This document shows, piece by piece, positions 1 through 8,999 of a DNA stretch of 64,000 bases. Both the position numbers and the translations under genes were made by a program. Origin of the DNA: JAXGPL01 sp040766985 (GTDB taxonomy: Bacteria; Bacillota; Sulfobacillia; JAUYEG01); contig JAXGPL010000012.1 in the NCBI GenBank assembly GCA_040766985.1, forward strand, positions 27,431-91,430, written 5' to 3'. The first letter of the stretch is position 1, and every line of letters starts with the position of its first letter. The notes beneath the pieces were generated by a model. That model was not told the DNA's origin. It saw only the letters and a program-made list of their open reading frames with translations, and did no database searches.

Positions 1-10
1 CCTGGATGGC

Positions 11-1345
11 TTGTTGTTCGTCGCGCCCGCGGCAGGTATCTACGCTGGCAAAGTGCTTACCCCGGCCGCTCTGACGGCCGCCGGCAGGACCGTTGACCGT
101 ATCGCCAGACAGCGGCTGTGGCCGGCGCGGGGGCTGTACGTGGACAACGCCCAGGCGGCAGGGGCGCCCGCCGCAGGCGCCGCCGGGCCCGCTGGCCTCC
201 GCTGGATGCAGGCGGGCCGCGGCAGCGATATCGGGTACACTCCACCGTCCGCGGTCGCCGTGGCGGCCGCTGAATCGTTCGGGCACATCGCGTCGTCCCT
301 CGGGGCGTCGGCCTCCACCAGCGGCACCGGCTGCGCCATTGGGCTGCTCGGGCGGATGCATGCTGCGATTCGCCGTTTGGGTTGTGCGGCGGCCGCCGGC
401 CCTCCGGACGCTGGCGAGCCCCGGTGGACGACCGAGCTGAGGTGCGTGGCCGACCGGTGCGGTTCGGTCGAAGCCGCGGTATTGGGGAGATTTCGCGTAT
501 CGCGTGGCCTTTGGCGGCAGGTCCTGCGCCAGGGATACCTGATCCGCAACGGTAGGCCGGCTCACGGCAGGGACTTAGTTGCCCCCGGTGACGTGGTCGA
601 GGTGCTCACTCCTGCGGCCGCGGTTTCCGCTGTGGTTGAGCAACGGGGCCCGCTGGCGGTCCGTTACGAGGACGACGACCTCTTGGTCATCGACAAACCG
701 ACGGGTATGTTGGTGCACCCCGCACGGGGGGAGGCAACGGGCACACTGGCCAACCGCGTGGCAGCCTACCTTGCGGCGCGCCGTGGTGACCCGACGCCGC
801 GGCCCGTCGGGAGGCTGGACCGGGGAACTTCGGGCCTGATTGTTTTCGCCAAAACCCGTTTTGCCCAACAGGCGTTACTTGACCAGCACCGGTCTGGCTG
901 CTACCATCGGACCTACCTCGCCGTTACCGGCCCCGGGTCTCCTCCCGGCGCCGGGGTGCCGTCCAGACCGGGAGACGGGCCCGTTGAGCTGATTGCGGAT
1001 GTGGTATCGCCGCCGTACGATCCGGAGCGGTATCCCTCCCCTCGCCGGGCACTAACACGGGTCAGGATGCTGGCGGCGTATCCCGGCGGGTCGCTGGTGC
1101 AGGCGCAGCCCGCAACCGGGCGAACTCATCAAATCAGGCAGCACCTGTCCGGCGCCGGCCTTGCGCTGTGGGGCGACCGCGAATACGGCGGTCCTCCCGG
1201 CCCGATCGGCCGCCCGGCCCTGCACGCGTGGCGGCTTGAGTTCTCCCAGCCGGTCTCGGGTGTAAGGGTTGCCGTGCGTTCACCGCTTCCATACGACATG
1301 CGCAAGTTGCTCAGTCAGCTACGTGCCGGGAGGTTGGTCCGTTGA
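11..1345 (+). CDS. RluA-family pseudouridine synthase with unusual N-terminal region
   Basis: This enzyme should isomerise uridine to pseudouridine in rRNA or tRNA. The catalytic core has the motif 'GRLDRGTSGLIVFAK' with the catalytic Asp in RLD (the usual His before RLD is Gly), a 'DDLLVIDKPTGMLVHP' motif and 'ATGRTHQIRQHL'. An S4-like RNA-binding segment lies around residues 140-195. The first ~115 residues are Ala/Gly-rich with no recognised domain. The frame is open to the left edge, so this part may belong to an upstream gene or be a fusion; ATG 356 is a plausible internal start. The gene overlaps pyk by 4 bases. The family is confident, the substrate and true start are not. Confidence 0.85.
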   Translation: MLFVAPAAGIYAGKVLTPAALTAAGRTVDRIARQRLWPARGLYVDNAQAAGAPAAGAAGPAGLRWMQAGRGSDIGYTPPSAVAVAAAESFGHIASSLGASASTSGTGCAIGLLGRMHAAIRRLGCAAAAGPPDAGEPRWTTELRCVADRCGSVEAAVLGRFRVSRGLWRQVLRQGYLIRNGRPAHGRDLVAPGDVVEVLTPAAAVSAVVEQRGPLAVRYEDDDLLVIDKPTGMLVHPARGEATGTLANRVAAYLAARRGDPTPRPVGRLDRGTSGLIVFAKTRFAQQALLDQHRSGCYHRTYLAVTGPGSPPGAGVPSRPGDGPVELIADVVSPPYDPERYPSPRRALTRVRMLAAYPGGSLVQAQPATGRTHQIRQHLSGAGLALWGDREYGGPPGPIGRPALHAWRLEFSQPVSGVRVAVRSPLPYDMRKLLSQLRAGRLVR

Positions 1346-3207
1346 GCACCCACTCCGATTCGCTTTTCGGCAAGCGGCGCACCAAGATCGTTGCCACGCT
1401 TGGGCCCGCGAGTTCTACGCCCGCTGTACTGGCGCAGATGATCGCGGCGGGCATGGACGTGGCGCGCTTCAACCTATCGCACGGGTCCCACCAGGAGCAC
1501 CGTGAGCGCGTCGACGCCCTGCGCCTGGCGATGGCCGATGCCGGCCGCGAGGTTGCCGTTCTAGTGGACCTCCGTGGCCCCGAGGTGCGGTTGCTGTTGC
1601 CCGGCGGAAAGCCGGTTTCCGTGAAGCCGGACGACTCCATGCCGCTCCCCCGGACGACGTGGGACGGCTTTGCGGAGGCGGTGGAGCCGGGCGACCGCGT
1701 ATTGCTGGCCGACGGGACAGTAGAAGCCCAGGTCGCCGAAATCCCCGGCTCGGGCGGGACCGGAGGTCTGGGCCTGAGTTTCACATCGGCGGGTGTCTTG
1801 CGGGAGCGCAGCAAGGTTGTGGTGCCCGGGCTGCGTCCCGACCTGCCGCCGCTGTCGGCGCAGGACCTTGACGACATCGCCTTTGGGGTCGCCGTGAACG
1901 CGGACGTGTTCGCGATGTCCTTCGTACACGAAGCCCGCGAACTGCTGGAGCTGCGGGACCACCTGCGGCGGCTGGGAAGTGACGCAGCGACAATCGCCAA
2001 GATCGAGACTCGCGCGGCATATACCAATCTCCACTCCATCCTCTCCGTGTGCGACGGGGCCATGGTCGCCCGCGGCGACCTCGGCGTTGAATGCTCGTTT
2101 GAAGAGATCCCGATGATGCAGAAGCAAATCCTCGCCCTCTGCAACCGCCTGGGCAAGCCGGGTATCACGGCGACGGAAATGCTCGAGTCGATGACGCGGC
2201 AACCCCGTCCGACCCGCGCCGAGGCCAGCGATGTATTCAACGCCGTGCTCGATGGGACCGACGCGCTGATGCTGTCGGGCGAGACCGCGGTCGGCTCCTA
2301 CCCCTGGGAAACCGTCGCCGCCATGAGCCGCATCGCACTCCAGGCCGAGCGCATTTGGGGGCAGAAACGGTCGTGGGCGGCGGGCAGGGAGGCCCGGTTG
2401 GACGAAACGCTCGGCGACCAGGCAGGCCCCGGCGGCGCTGCAAAATCTGTCTCCGGGGGCCCTGGCAGCGGGAGGGAAGGGGGGCCGCCGGCGGTGGCCA
2501 TCGCTGGCGCCGCCGTCGCTGCCGCAGATGAAGTAAGGGCCACGGCGATTATCACCCCGACGCGCTCGGGCTACACGGCGCGAATGGTTTCCCGGCTGCG
2601 CCCGCGCGCGCCGATCATCGCCGTGAGCTCACACCCGCGCACTGTCAGCGTCCTGCGGATGAGTTGGGGCGTTCACCCGATCGGCAGCGAGGCGGTTAAG
2701 CGCGGCGATGACCCCGTGGAAACCGCCCTTGCCGCCGCCCAGGAAGCAGGCCTGATCGGCGGCGGCGACCTCGTTGTGGTCACCGCCGGCGTACCGGCTG
2801 ACGTTCCCGGGACGACCAAGATGCTTCAGCTGCGGACGATCGGCGAGGTCCTCGCCAGGGGTTCCGGCATCATGGCCGCGTCGCCGCGCACGGCGGAGGC
2901 AAGGCCGGCCGTCAGCGGGCCGGTGGTTGTGGTGAGCGACAAACGCGACCTGGCCGGCAAGTTCGCAGATGGGTGTGTTCTGGCGGCATACGAGACCAAC
3001 GCTTCGTTTGTGCCGTTTATGCAGCGGGCGGCAGCCGTGCTTACGGTCGAGGGCGGGCTGAGTTCACACGCTGCCGTGGTCTGCCTCAGCCTCGGCAAAC
3101 CCGTGATCGTCGGCGTCAGGGATGCGCTGCGCCTGCCGGACGGCGAGGTCGTGACCGTCGATGCCGCACGTGGAGTCGTCTACCGGGGACGGGTACGGCC
3201 GGTGTAG
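1342..3207 (+). CDS. pyk: pyruvate kinase with C-terminal PEP-utiliser domain
   Basis: This enzyme converts PEP and ADP to pyruvate and ATP, the last step of glycolysis. The TTG start follows GGGAGG and overlaps the stop of the preceding gene. The N-terminus has 'TKIVATLGPASS', the barrel has 'MVARGDLGVE', 'ITATEMLESM' and 'LMLSGETAVGSYPWETV', and the C-terminal regulatory domain has 'TRSGYTARMVSRLRP'. An extra C-terminal swivelling domain carries 'GGLSSHAAVV', the His motif of PEP-utilising enzymes, as in Bacillus-type kinases. At 621 residues it is longer than usual, mainly from a low-complexity Gly/Ala/Ser stretch around residues 345-395 just before the C domain. Co-transcription with the pseudouridine synthase is likely. 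Confidence 0.96.
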   Translation: MSTHSDSLFGKRRTKIVATLGPASSTPAVLAQMIAAGMDVARFNLSHGSHQEHRERVDALRLAMADAGREVAVLVDLRGPEVRLLLPGGKPVSVKPDDSMPLPRTTWDGFAEAVEPGDRVLLADGTVEAQVAEIPGSGGTGGLGLSFTSAGVLRERSKVVVPGLRPDLPPLSAQDLDDIAFGVAVNADVFAMSFVHEARELLELRDHLRRLGSDAATIAKIETRAAYTNLHSILSVCDGAMVARGDLGVECSFEEIPMMQKQILALCNRLGKPGITATEMLESMTRQPRPTRAEASDVFNAVLDGTDALMLSGETAVGSYPWETVAAMSRIALQAERIWGQKRSWAAGREARLDETLGDQAGPGGAAKSVSGGPGSGREGGPPAVAIAGAAVAAADEVRATAIITPTRSGYTARMVSRLRPRAPIIAVSSHPRTVSVLRMSWGVHPIGSEAVKRGDDPVETALAAAQEAGLIGGGDLVVVTAGVPADVPGTTKMLQLRTIGEVLARGSGIMAASPRTAEARPAVSGPVVVVSDKRDLAGKFADGCVLAAYETNASFVPFMQRAAAVLTVEGGLSSHAAVVCLSLGKPVIVGVRDALRLPDGEVVTVDAARGVVYRGRVRPV

Positions 3208-3236
3208 GCGGCAGGCTGCGTAATCGATGTGCCCGT

Positions 3237-3276
3237 GTCTGGGGGGTCTAGGTGCCTATCGCTAGACCCCCCAGAC
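3237..3276. terminator. bidirectional terminator-like hairpin
   Basis: Two perfectly complementary 15-base arms (3237-3251 and 3262-3276) surround a 10-base loop between the convergent pyk and YeiH-type genes. The right arm contains the stop codon of the minus-strand gene. Runs of six G or C sit in the stem; there is no T tract, so rho-independent function is inferred only from position and stem strength. Confidence 0.75.
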
Positions 3277-4299
3277 GAATATCAACGCGAGGCTCGCCAC
3301 ACCCATCAGCACCGACGCTACCAGGCCGATCACCAGTGGCTTCAGCCCGGTTTTCCGGAAGACCTCAAGCGAGCTGGAGAGGCCGACGCCGGCCATGGCA
3401 GTGACGATCAGCAGCTTAGCTGCGTAGTTGACCCAGTGTTTGGTGAAGCTCCAGGCCGACGCCACCTGTGGCGCCGCCGCCCCGCCGAACGCGGAGTCGC
3501 CCACCGAACGCACGATGGCCATTGCCAGGAAGCCCCCGATGAACCACGGGAACATCGCCTTGATGTCGAGTTTGCTGCCGCCGTGCGCCCTCCGCCGCCC
3601 ATAGCGCGCCGCAAGGAAGACAACCAGTGGCGCCAGCAGCGACGTCCGCGTAAGCTTGACGACGGTCGCGAATTTGCCCGCCGCATCGCTGTAGGCAAAG
3701 CCGGCGGCGACGACCTGTGCGGTTTCGTGCACTGCTACCCCCGCCCACGTACCGAACTGCCGGTCGGTCAGCGCCAGCAGCGAGCCGACGACCGGGTAGA
3801 GGAAGATGGCGAGGATGCCGAAGACCGTGATCACCGCAATGGAGTAAGAGATGTCGTCCTCATCCGCGTCGATGGCGGGCGCCGCGGCGACGATAGCGGA
3901 CGCGCCGCAGATTCCGGTGCCCACGGCGATCAGCGTAGCGAGGCGTTCGCGTACGCCCATGACCCTGCCGAGCCATGCCGTGACCAGCAGCGAGAGGCTC
4001 ACACAGATTGCGATGATCGCGAGCGAGTTTGCCCCCGCCTGGATCACGGCAGCCAGCGACAGCCCCAGGCCGAGCAACACGATACCGATACGAAGCAGGC
4101 GTTTGAGGGCGAACGTGGCCCCCGGCCCGTACGCCGGCCGGAAGGACGGCAGGCACATGTTGACTGCGAGGCCGAGCAGAATCGCGAGGATCACTTCGCT
4201 CACCGGGTGCGAACCTCTGATGACGATCGCTCCGCTCAAGGCCCGGCTGACAAGCCCGATGCCTGCTGCAAGTACCAGGCCCGGGACGACACGGCTCAC
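3262..4299 (-). CDS. YeiH/PSE-family putative sulfate exporter
   Basis: This is a polytopic inner-membrane protein of the YeiH family (UPF0324), predicted but not proven to export sulfate or related anions. It has about ten hydrophobic segments and the conserved 'GTGICGASAIVAAAPAI', 'VHETAQVVAAGF' and 'PWFIGGFLAMA' regions of the family. The start chosen is GTG at 4299, preceded by GGGAGG at good spacing; longer in-frame starts at 4329 and 4386 lack a ribosome site. About 345 residues is normal for the family. It is transcribed alone, convergent to pyk, with a promoter-like element at 4338-4369 that also occurs upstream of the gene at 23132. Confidence 0.85.
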   Translation of the reverse strand: MSRVVPGLVLAAGIGLVSRALSGAIVIRGSHPVSEVILAILLGLAVNMCLPSFRPAYGPGATFALKRLLRIGIVLLGLGLSLAAVIQAGANSLAIIAICVSLSLLVTAWLGRVMGVRERLATLIAVGTGICGASAIVAAAPAIDADEDDISYSIAVITVFGILAIFLYPVVGSLLALTDRQFGTWAGVAVHETAQVVAAGFAYSDAAGKFATVVKLTRTSLLAPLVVFLAARYGRRRAHGGSKLDIKAMFPWFIGGFLAMAIVRSVGDSAFGGAAAPQVASAWSFTKHWVNYAAKLLIVTAMAGVGLSSSLEVFRKTGLKPLVIGLVASVLMGVASLALIFVWGV

Positions 4300-4337
4300 G
4301 TGGCAGACCTCCCAGCCTATAGGGATCATAGAACTGC

Positions 4338-4369
4338 CACTACTTAGATGCCCGCGCCGCCAATCCTGC
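4338..4369 (-). promoter_or_regulatory. promoter-like element shared with 23168-23201
   Basis: On the minus strand this reads GCAGGATTGGCGGC, four bases, then GCATCTAAGTAGTGG. The same arrangement (GCAGGATTGGCGGC, five bases, GCATATAAGTAATAG) lies at 23168-23201. In both cases the TAAGTA part is about 40 bases upstream of the GTG start of a minus-strand gene. A shared promoter or operator is inferred; the sigma factor or regulator is unknown. Confidence 0.5.
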
Positions 4370-4478
4370 GTGGCGCTAAGGCACATATGCCGTCGAGGGA
4401 GCGTGCTTGGCCCGAGGGGGCCTCTCAGATATGATTATGACTTGGCGCAGCGGTCGCCCGCGCGCCCGGAGGTGCGGA

Positions 4479-5765
4479 GTGAGCCAACTCAACCGGCCGG
4501 CGAAGGTGTTTTTCGCCGTCAACCTGGCCTTCAGCCTCGGCATGGGGCTGTACACATTCGTGATGCCCGCGTACGCCCGGCAGCTGGGCGCCTCGCCGGC
4601 GCAGTTCGGCGCAATCCTCAGCCTCGCGAGCGCCCTCAGCGTGGTCGTTGTCATCCCGGGCGGGGTTTGGGCAGATCGTCATGACCAGCGCCTTCTGATG
4701 ATCGTCAGTTGGGGAATGTGCCTGCCGATTCCCCTCATCTTCGCGTATGCGCCCCATTGGACCTGGCTCATTCCAGGCTATGCTCTGCTCTTCCTGAGCT
4801 ACTTCTGCAACCCTGCGATCAGTGCGTACATCTCCCGATGCGCCAGCCCGGACAGCCTCGGGGCGGTGTGGGGACGGATCAACTCCGCTTTCCCCCTCGG
4901 CTTTATCGCCGGTCCGGCCCTCGGCTCGCTGATCATCCGGAGTTACGGCATGCGGGCCGTGTTCTTCTGCACCTTTGCGTTCTTTGTGGCCAGCTTTGGC
5001 TGCTTGTTCTTGCTTCCGCGCGACCCTGAAGCGGCGGTGGCCGCAGCCGGCGCCCAGGCGCAACCTAGCGGGTCCGCGCAGCCCGCTCGGAGGCCGGCGC
5101 AGCCCACCCGGGCACCGGTCGTATCGCCTCCGCCGCGGGCGCTCCGAGCCCCCGTCCCGGCTGGGAGACTGGCGGCGCGCCCCATTTGGCACGTCTTCTT
5201 GGTCTTCGCGGTGTTTCAGGTTATCGCCACGATGGGGCAGAACTACGTTTCGCTATTTCTTCAGGATAAGTCGGGGCTGGACCTCGGCTCGCTGAGCTGG
5301 TTTGGGTCGGCGGGTTCGATCGGCGGGTTCTTTCTTGCCCCGGTGCTCGGCCGGCTGCGTGACCGGCGCGGCGGGGCATTCGCCTTGCCCGTCTCGCTCC
5401 TTTTGGCGGCCGCGGCCTATGGCGCGCTGATCGTCCTCCGCCAGCCCGCGCTGCTGTTCGCCGCCCTGATCCTCCGTGGCGGCGAGAGCGCGGCGTTCGC
5501 TCTGAGCGGCCCGGAGGTGTCATCCCGCGCACCCCGGGAGAACCTCGGCCGGGTCTTCGGCTCCTTCCAGGTGCTCACCGGGATCGGCGGCACGATCGGC
5601 CCTTACCTCGGCGGCGTGATGTATGGCCTTGACAACCGGCTGCCCTTTGTAGGCGTCGTTCTTGGCTGTGTTGCCCTGTCCGTCGCCGGCAGGCTCGTTC
5701 TGCGCGCCCCCTCCGCGCCGGCGGGCGCCGCGGCACCGGTTTCCAGGGGACATCTCCCAGGGTAA
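4479..5765 (+). CDS. MFS transporter
   Basis: This is a major facilitator superfamily permease with about twelve membrane segments in two halves and a Pro/Ala-rich central loop (about residues 185-225). The first half has the loop motif 'GGVWADRHDQRLLM', a variant of the MFS signature between helices 2 and 3, and the second half has 'LGRLRDRRGG'. GTG 4479 is preferred because GGAGG lies just upstream; earlier starts at 4407 and 4431 lack one. It is a stand-alone gene upstream of gltX. The substrate cannot be read from the sequence; drug or metabolite efflux is common in relatives. Confidence 0.85.
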   Translation: MSQLNRPAKVFFAVNLAFSLGMGLYTFVMPAYARQLGASPAQFGAILSLASALSVVVVIPGGVWADRHDQRLLMIVSWGMCLPIPLIFAYAPHWTWLIPGYALLFLSYFCNPAISAYISRCASPDSLGAVWGRINSAFPLGFIAGPALGSLIIRSYGMRAVFFCTFAFFVASFGCLFLLPRDPEAAVAAAGAQAQPSGSAQPARRPAQPTRAPVVSPPPRALRAPVPAGRLAARPIWHVFLVFAVFQVIATMGQNYVSLFLQDKSGLDLGSLSWFGSAGSIGGFFLAPVLGRLRDRRGGAFALPVSLLLAAAAYGALIVLRQPALLFAALILRGGESAAFALSGPEVSSRAPRENLGRVFGSFQVLTGIGGTIGPYLGGVMYGLDNRLPFVGVVLGCVALSVAGRLVLRAPSAPAGAAAPVSRGHLPG

Positions 5766-5889
5766 ACGGCTTGGACCGGAGAGCTGCACTGTGAGGCGTC
5801 CGGTGCCGTGAGCCATCCCGGCTGGCCCCGGTTAACGGATGGGGATATATTAGAAACCAAACCAGCTAACGCATCACGGGGGTGGCATA

Positions 5890-7395
5890 ATGGCCGACGA
5901 CCCGGTCCGCGGCACGGTGCGCGTTCGTATGGCACCCAGCCCGACAGGCCCGATCCACATCGGAAACGTTCATACCGCAATGTTCAACTGGTTGTTCGCG
6001 CGACAGCGCGGCGGTGTGTTCATCCTCCGATTTGAGGATACCGACCGAGCCCGCTCGGAGGCCCGCTGGGAGGACGTCATCTACAGCGAGCTCCAGTGGC
6101 TGGGGATGGACTGGGATGAAGCCCCCGACAGGGGCGGCCCCCACGGTCCCTACCGGCAGACGGAGCGCCTTGACACCTACCGGCAGTGGGCCCGGCGGCT
6201 GCTTGACGTCGGAGCGGCCTACGAGTGCTATTGCACGGTCGAGGAGCTTGAGTCCGAGCGCCAGGCCGCACAGCAGGAAGGCCGGGCCTACCAATACACC
6301 CGCAAGTGCCGCGATCTCACCCCGGAGCAGCGCGAGCGCCGCAGGGCGGAGGGACGGGTCCCCGCGATCCGCTTCGCCATCCCCAACGACCACGTCGTTA
6401 TAGTCGACGACATGGTCCGCGGTCGCATCGAGTATCCCACCTCGGCCATCGGCGACCCGATCATCGTCAGGCCCAACGGAATGCCCCTCTACAACTTCGC
6501 GGTGGTCGTCGACGATCTGACGATGCACGTCACCCATGTCCTCCGCGGTGAGGGACACATCAGCAACACGCCGCTACAGGTACTGATCTACGAGGCTCTT
6601 GGCGAGCCCACCCCGTCGTTCGGCCACTTCGGCCACGTGACGTGCGGCTCCGGGGCCAAGTTCAGCAAGCGGCACGGCGAGGGATATATCGGTTTCTACC
6701 GCGAGATGGGCATCCTGCCTGAGGCCATGTTCAACTACCTCGCGCTGTTGGCCTGGACCCCGGGCGACGACCGGGAGATCCTCACCCGCGAGGAGATCCT
6801 GGCCGAGTTCGACATCAATCGCGTCACTGCGGCGCCGTCGCAGTTCGACCTGCAGAAACTGCTTTGGATCAACGGACACCACATCCGCCGCCTGCCGCAC
6901 GCCGAGCTCGTCACACGGTGCCTGCCGTACCTGCAGAAGGCGGGCCTGGTGGCGGCCGACCCGGACGAGGCGGCGATGGGCCTTGTCAAGGGCGTCGTTG
7001 CCCTCGAGCGGCCGAGGATCGAGACCTTGGAACAGATCACGGGCGCAACGGAGTACTTCTTTCGCGACGAAATCGGGTATACGCCCAAGGCGGAGAAACT
7101 GCTCTTCGGGCCCGGCGTCATTGACGGGCTGCGTGAGGTCAGAAGGCGCCTGGCTGCGTTACCGGAGTGGAGCATTGTCGCCCTCGAGCGGGCCGGGCAG
7201 CAATTGCTGGACGACACCGGATTGCAGGCAAAGGCAGCTTACCAGCCCATCCGGGCGGCCGTAACGGGGCGCGTGGCCAGCCCGCCACTGTTCGACACGC
7301 TCTTTTGGATCGGGCGGGACCGCGCCATAAGCCGCCTGGACCTGGTTGTCAGCGGCCGGGAACTGCCCAAGGCGGCCGGTGCGGGTCCCAGATAG
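5890..7395 (+). CDS. gltX: glutamyl-tRNA synthetase
   Basis: This enzyme charges tRNA-Glu with glutamate in the cytoplasm. The class I signature is 'RMAPSPTGPIHIGNVH' (HIGH motif as HIGN) near the N-terminus; the KMSKS-like loop is 'KFSKRHG' around residue 258. 'FILRFEDTDRARS' and 'GPYRQTERLDTYRQWA' match the glutamate site. At 501 residues it is full length with the C-terminal anticodon-binding helices. A non-discriminating enzyme is possible, but the gat amidotransferase genes are not seen here. ATG 5890 follows GGGGGTGG. Confidence 0.96.
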   Translation: MADDPVRGTVRVRMAPSPTGPIHIGNVHTAMFNWLFARQRGGVFILRFEDTDRARSEARWEDVIYSELQWLGMDWDEAPDRGGPHGPYRQTERLDTYRQWARRLLDVGAAYECYCTVEELESERQAAQQEGRAYQYTRKCRDLTPEQRERRRAEGRVPAIRFAIPNDHVVIVDDMVRGRIEYPTSAIGDPIIVRPNGMPLYNFAVVVDDLTMHVTHVLRGEGHISNTPLQVLIYEALGEPTPSFGHFGHVTCGSGAKFSKRHGEGYIGFYREMGILPEAMFNYLALLAWTPGDDREILTREEILAEFDINRVTAAPSQFDLQKLLWINGHHIRRLPHAELVTRCLPYLQKAGLVAADPDEAAMGLVKGVVALERPRIETLEQITGATEYFFRDEIGYTPKAEKLLFGPGVIDGLREVRRRLAALPEWSIVALERAGQQLLDDTGLQAKAAYQPIRAAVTGRVASPPLFDTLFWIGRDRAISRLDLVVSGRELPKAAGAGPR

Positions 7396-7411
7396 GCTCC
7401 CCGTCGCCGGC

Positions 7412-7639
7412 CTACGGGCAGAGGAAACCGATCAAGGCCAGGAACAGCAGGAACAACACGACGAGCAGACCGCGCGTCGGATAGAACAGGATCATCAGCC
7501 AGAACAACAGCAAGATTGCCGCAGCGAGCAGGAGAACGGCGACGCCGTTGAGCCAGATGGTGATGAACGCAAGGGAAAAGCGGATCTTCCTGCCAAACAG
7601 CATGAGCCGGAATTTGTCGCCGAACTTAGATCTTGCCAT
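7412..7639 (-). CDS. small membrane protein, 75 residues
   Basis: No family is recognised. ATG 7639 is preceded by GGAGGTGAAACC, a very strong ribosome site. The N-terminal 20 residues are basic and polar ('MARSKFGDKF'), followed by two long hydrophobic segments separated by a short 'YPTRG' turn, so a two-helix hairpin in the membrane is predicted. It is monocistronic and convergent to gltX. A dyad at about 7652-7687 (arms GTCCCTCC and GGAGGGAC) lies in its leader. Probably a real gene; role unknown. Confidence 0.7.
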   Translation of the reverse strand: MARSKFGDKFRLMLFGRKIRFSLAFITIWLNGVAVLLLAAAILLLFWLMILFYPTRGLLVVLFLLFLALIGFLCP

Positions 7640-7934
7640 GGTTTCACCTCCGGGGAGAGGTCCCTCCGAAGTCAACTTATGAGGGAGGGACACTCAGGGT
7701 GAGCCCGCTGTCACCCCAATGGCCTGCTACAGCCATAGATTGCGGGACGACCAGATGTGATGGCGGGCAAGAAGTTCGTGACGGCCCCTAAAGTCCGAAA
7801 AAAGCAAGACGAATATCGAAAAAACCTTCCTCAAAATGAAGGAGTTGCTACTAACTCGTCGAATGACTGCAATCACCGTCGAAGAGGGCGGGCTTCGTTT
7901 CGACAACTAAATACCGTTTGTCGGGGGTTATCCC

Positions 7935-8012
7935 GATAAAGGCAAACCCATCGCGAGGTGGGGACGCAAAACCACGGGTCTGGCCAAGAGCCAGATAGCC
8001 GGGCTGCCGAAG
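7935..8012 (+). promoter_or_regulatory. cyclic-di-GMP-I (GEMM) riboswitch
   Basis: The core elements of the class I c-di-GMP aptamer are present in order: GGCAAACC at 7941, a GCGA loop, GGGACGCAAAACC at 7961, a second helix GTCTGGC..GCCAGAT, then AGCCGGGCTGCCGAAGG. This matches the GEMM consensus closely, including the GGCAAACC/GGGACGCAAA ligand pocket. A short dyad GACTC/GAGTC with a T-rich loop follows (8015-8036) and may be part of the expression switch. The first downstream gene is a sigma-28-type factor, so control of motility or development by c-di-GMP is inferred. Confidence 0.93.
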
Positions 8013-8136
8013 GAGACTCTTTGTTTTTCCGGAGTCATCTATTCCTGTCTTCCGCCGCCGTCGGCAGCCCGTCAAAGACAGAATTTTGGTTTCCGGGCGG
8101 CTTTATCTATGAGCGCAGCGGTAGTTGACGGCAGAG

Positions 8137-8995
8137 ATGCCTTACCAAGGGGTCTGCAGGGTACAAACTGACCCGGATTCGCGGGGCCTGACCGGGCCGC
8201 TGATCACCAAATACGCTCCACTCGTCAAGTACGTTGCCGGCCGGCTGGCCATGTGGCCTGCCGCCGCAGATCGATGTTGACGATCTGGTCAGTTGCTATG
8301 CGTTCGGTTTGATGGACGCCATCAGTTCGATCCCTCGCGGCAGGTCAAGTTCGAGACCTACGCGATCAGCGCATTCGCGGCGCGATGTTGGACAGCCTCA
8401 GAGCTTACGACTGATTCCCTATTCCGTGCGGCAGAAGCCGCCAAGGACCTGAGCGGCCACGCCAAGGTCATCGAGGCCAAGTCGCGGTCAGCGTCCGACA
8501 CGGAGGTTGCCGAGGAGATGGGTGCATCACAATCACGCAGCTCGACAAGATGCTGTGCACGTGCGCGGGATGGCAGTGGTCTCGCTCGACGAGGTCTGGA
8601 CGACTGCGGATGAAATGGGCAACGGCTTCGTCCGATCGAAGTGATCGAGGACTCCGGCGCCGACGGACCCCTGATGCACGCCGAGTTCGAGGACCGTATG
8701 TATCCTGGCCGTAGCCACCGCCAAGTTGCCCGAGAAGGAGAGAACGGTCGCTCTCTACTACTACGAGGGCCTGACTTCAAAAGAGATCAGCCAGATCCTC
8801 GGCGTCTCGCAATCACGGATATCACAGCTTCACAAGGCGGTTATGCGTCTTAAGGGCCAGCTGCAAGGCACTTCGCCGCTTAGCGACGGATCGGTACTCA
8901 CGCCGGTCGCCCGCCGCGGGGAGGGGCGACCGGTCAGCCGGATTGTTCCCCTGGGCCCAGGTTTTTCCTTCGCCTGCCCGCGTCCCTTGGCATAA
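8137..8995 (+). pseudogene. sigma-28 (FliA/WhiG-type) RNA polymerase sigma factor, frame-broken
   Basis: Segments in several frames together give a sigma-70 family protein of the FliA/WhiG group. Region 2 reads 'LITKYAPLVKYVAGRLAM' (from about 8200), then 'DVDDLVSCYAFGLMDAI', 'FETYAIS' and 'MLDSLRAYD'; region 3 has 'DTEVAEEMG'; region 4 has 'LPEKERTVALYYYEGLTSK' and 'EISQILGVSQSRISQLHKAV' (about 8726-8850). At least five frame changes are needed, so the sequence as given cannot make the protein. The frames and third-base GC look freshly broken, which fits sequencing error as well as recent decay. It lies directly downstream of the c-di-GMP riboswitch. The 3' limit is uncertain. Confidence 0.8.
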
Positions 8996-8999
8996 ACAT

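Noticed and set aside
3229..4347. Long plus-strand open frame opposite the YeiH-type gene
   Set aside because: A GC-driven antisense frame; the minus strand has clear homology and membrane segments.
7899..7906. Spo0A box (TTGTCGAA on the minus strand)
   Set aside because: An 8-base exact match is expected by chance in a window this size, and nothing else supports it.
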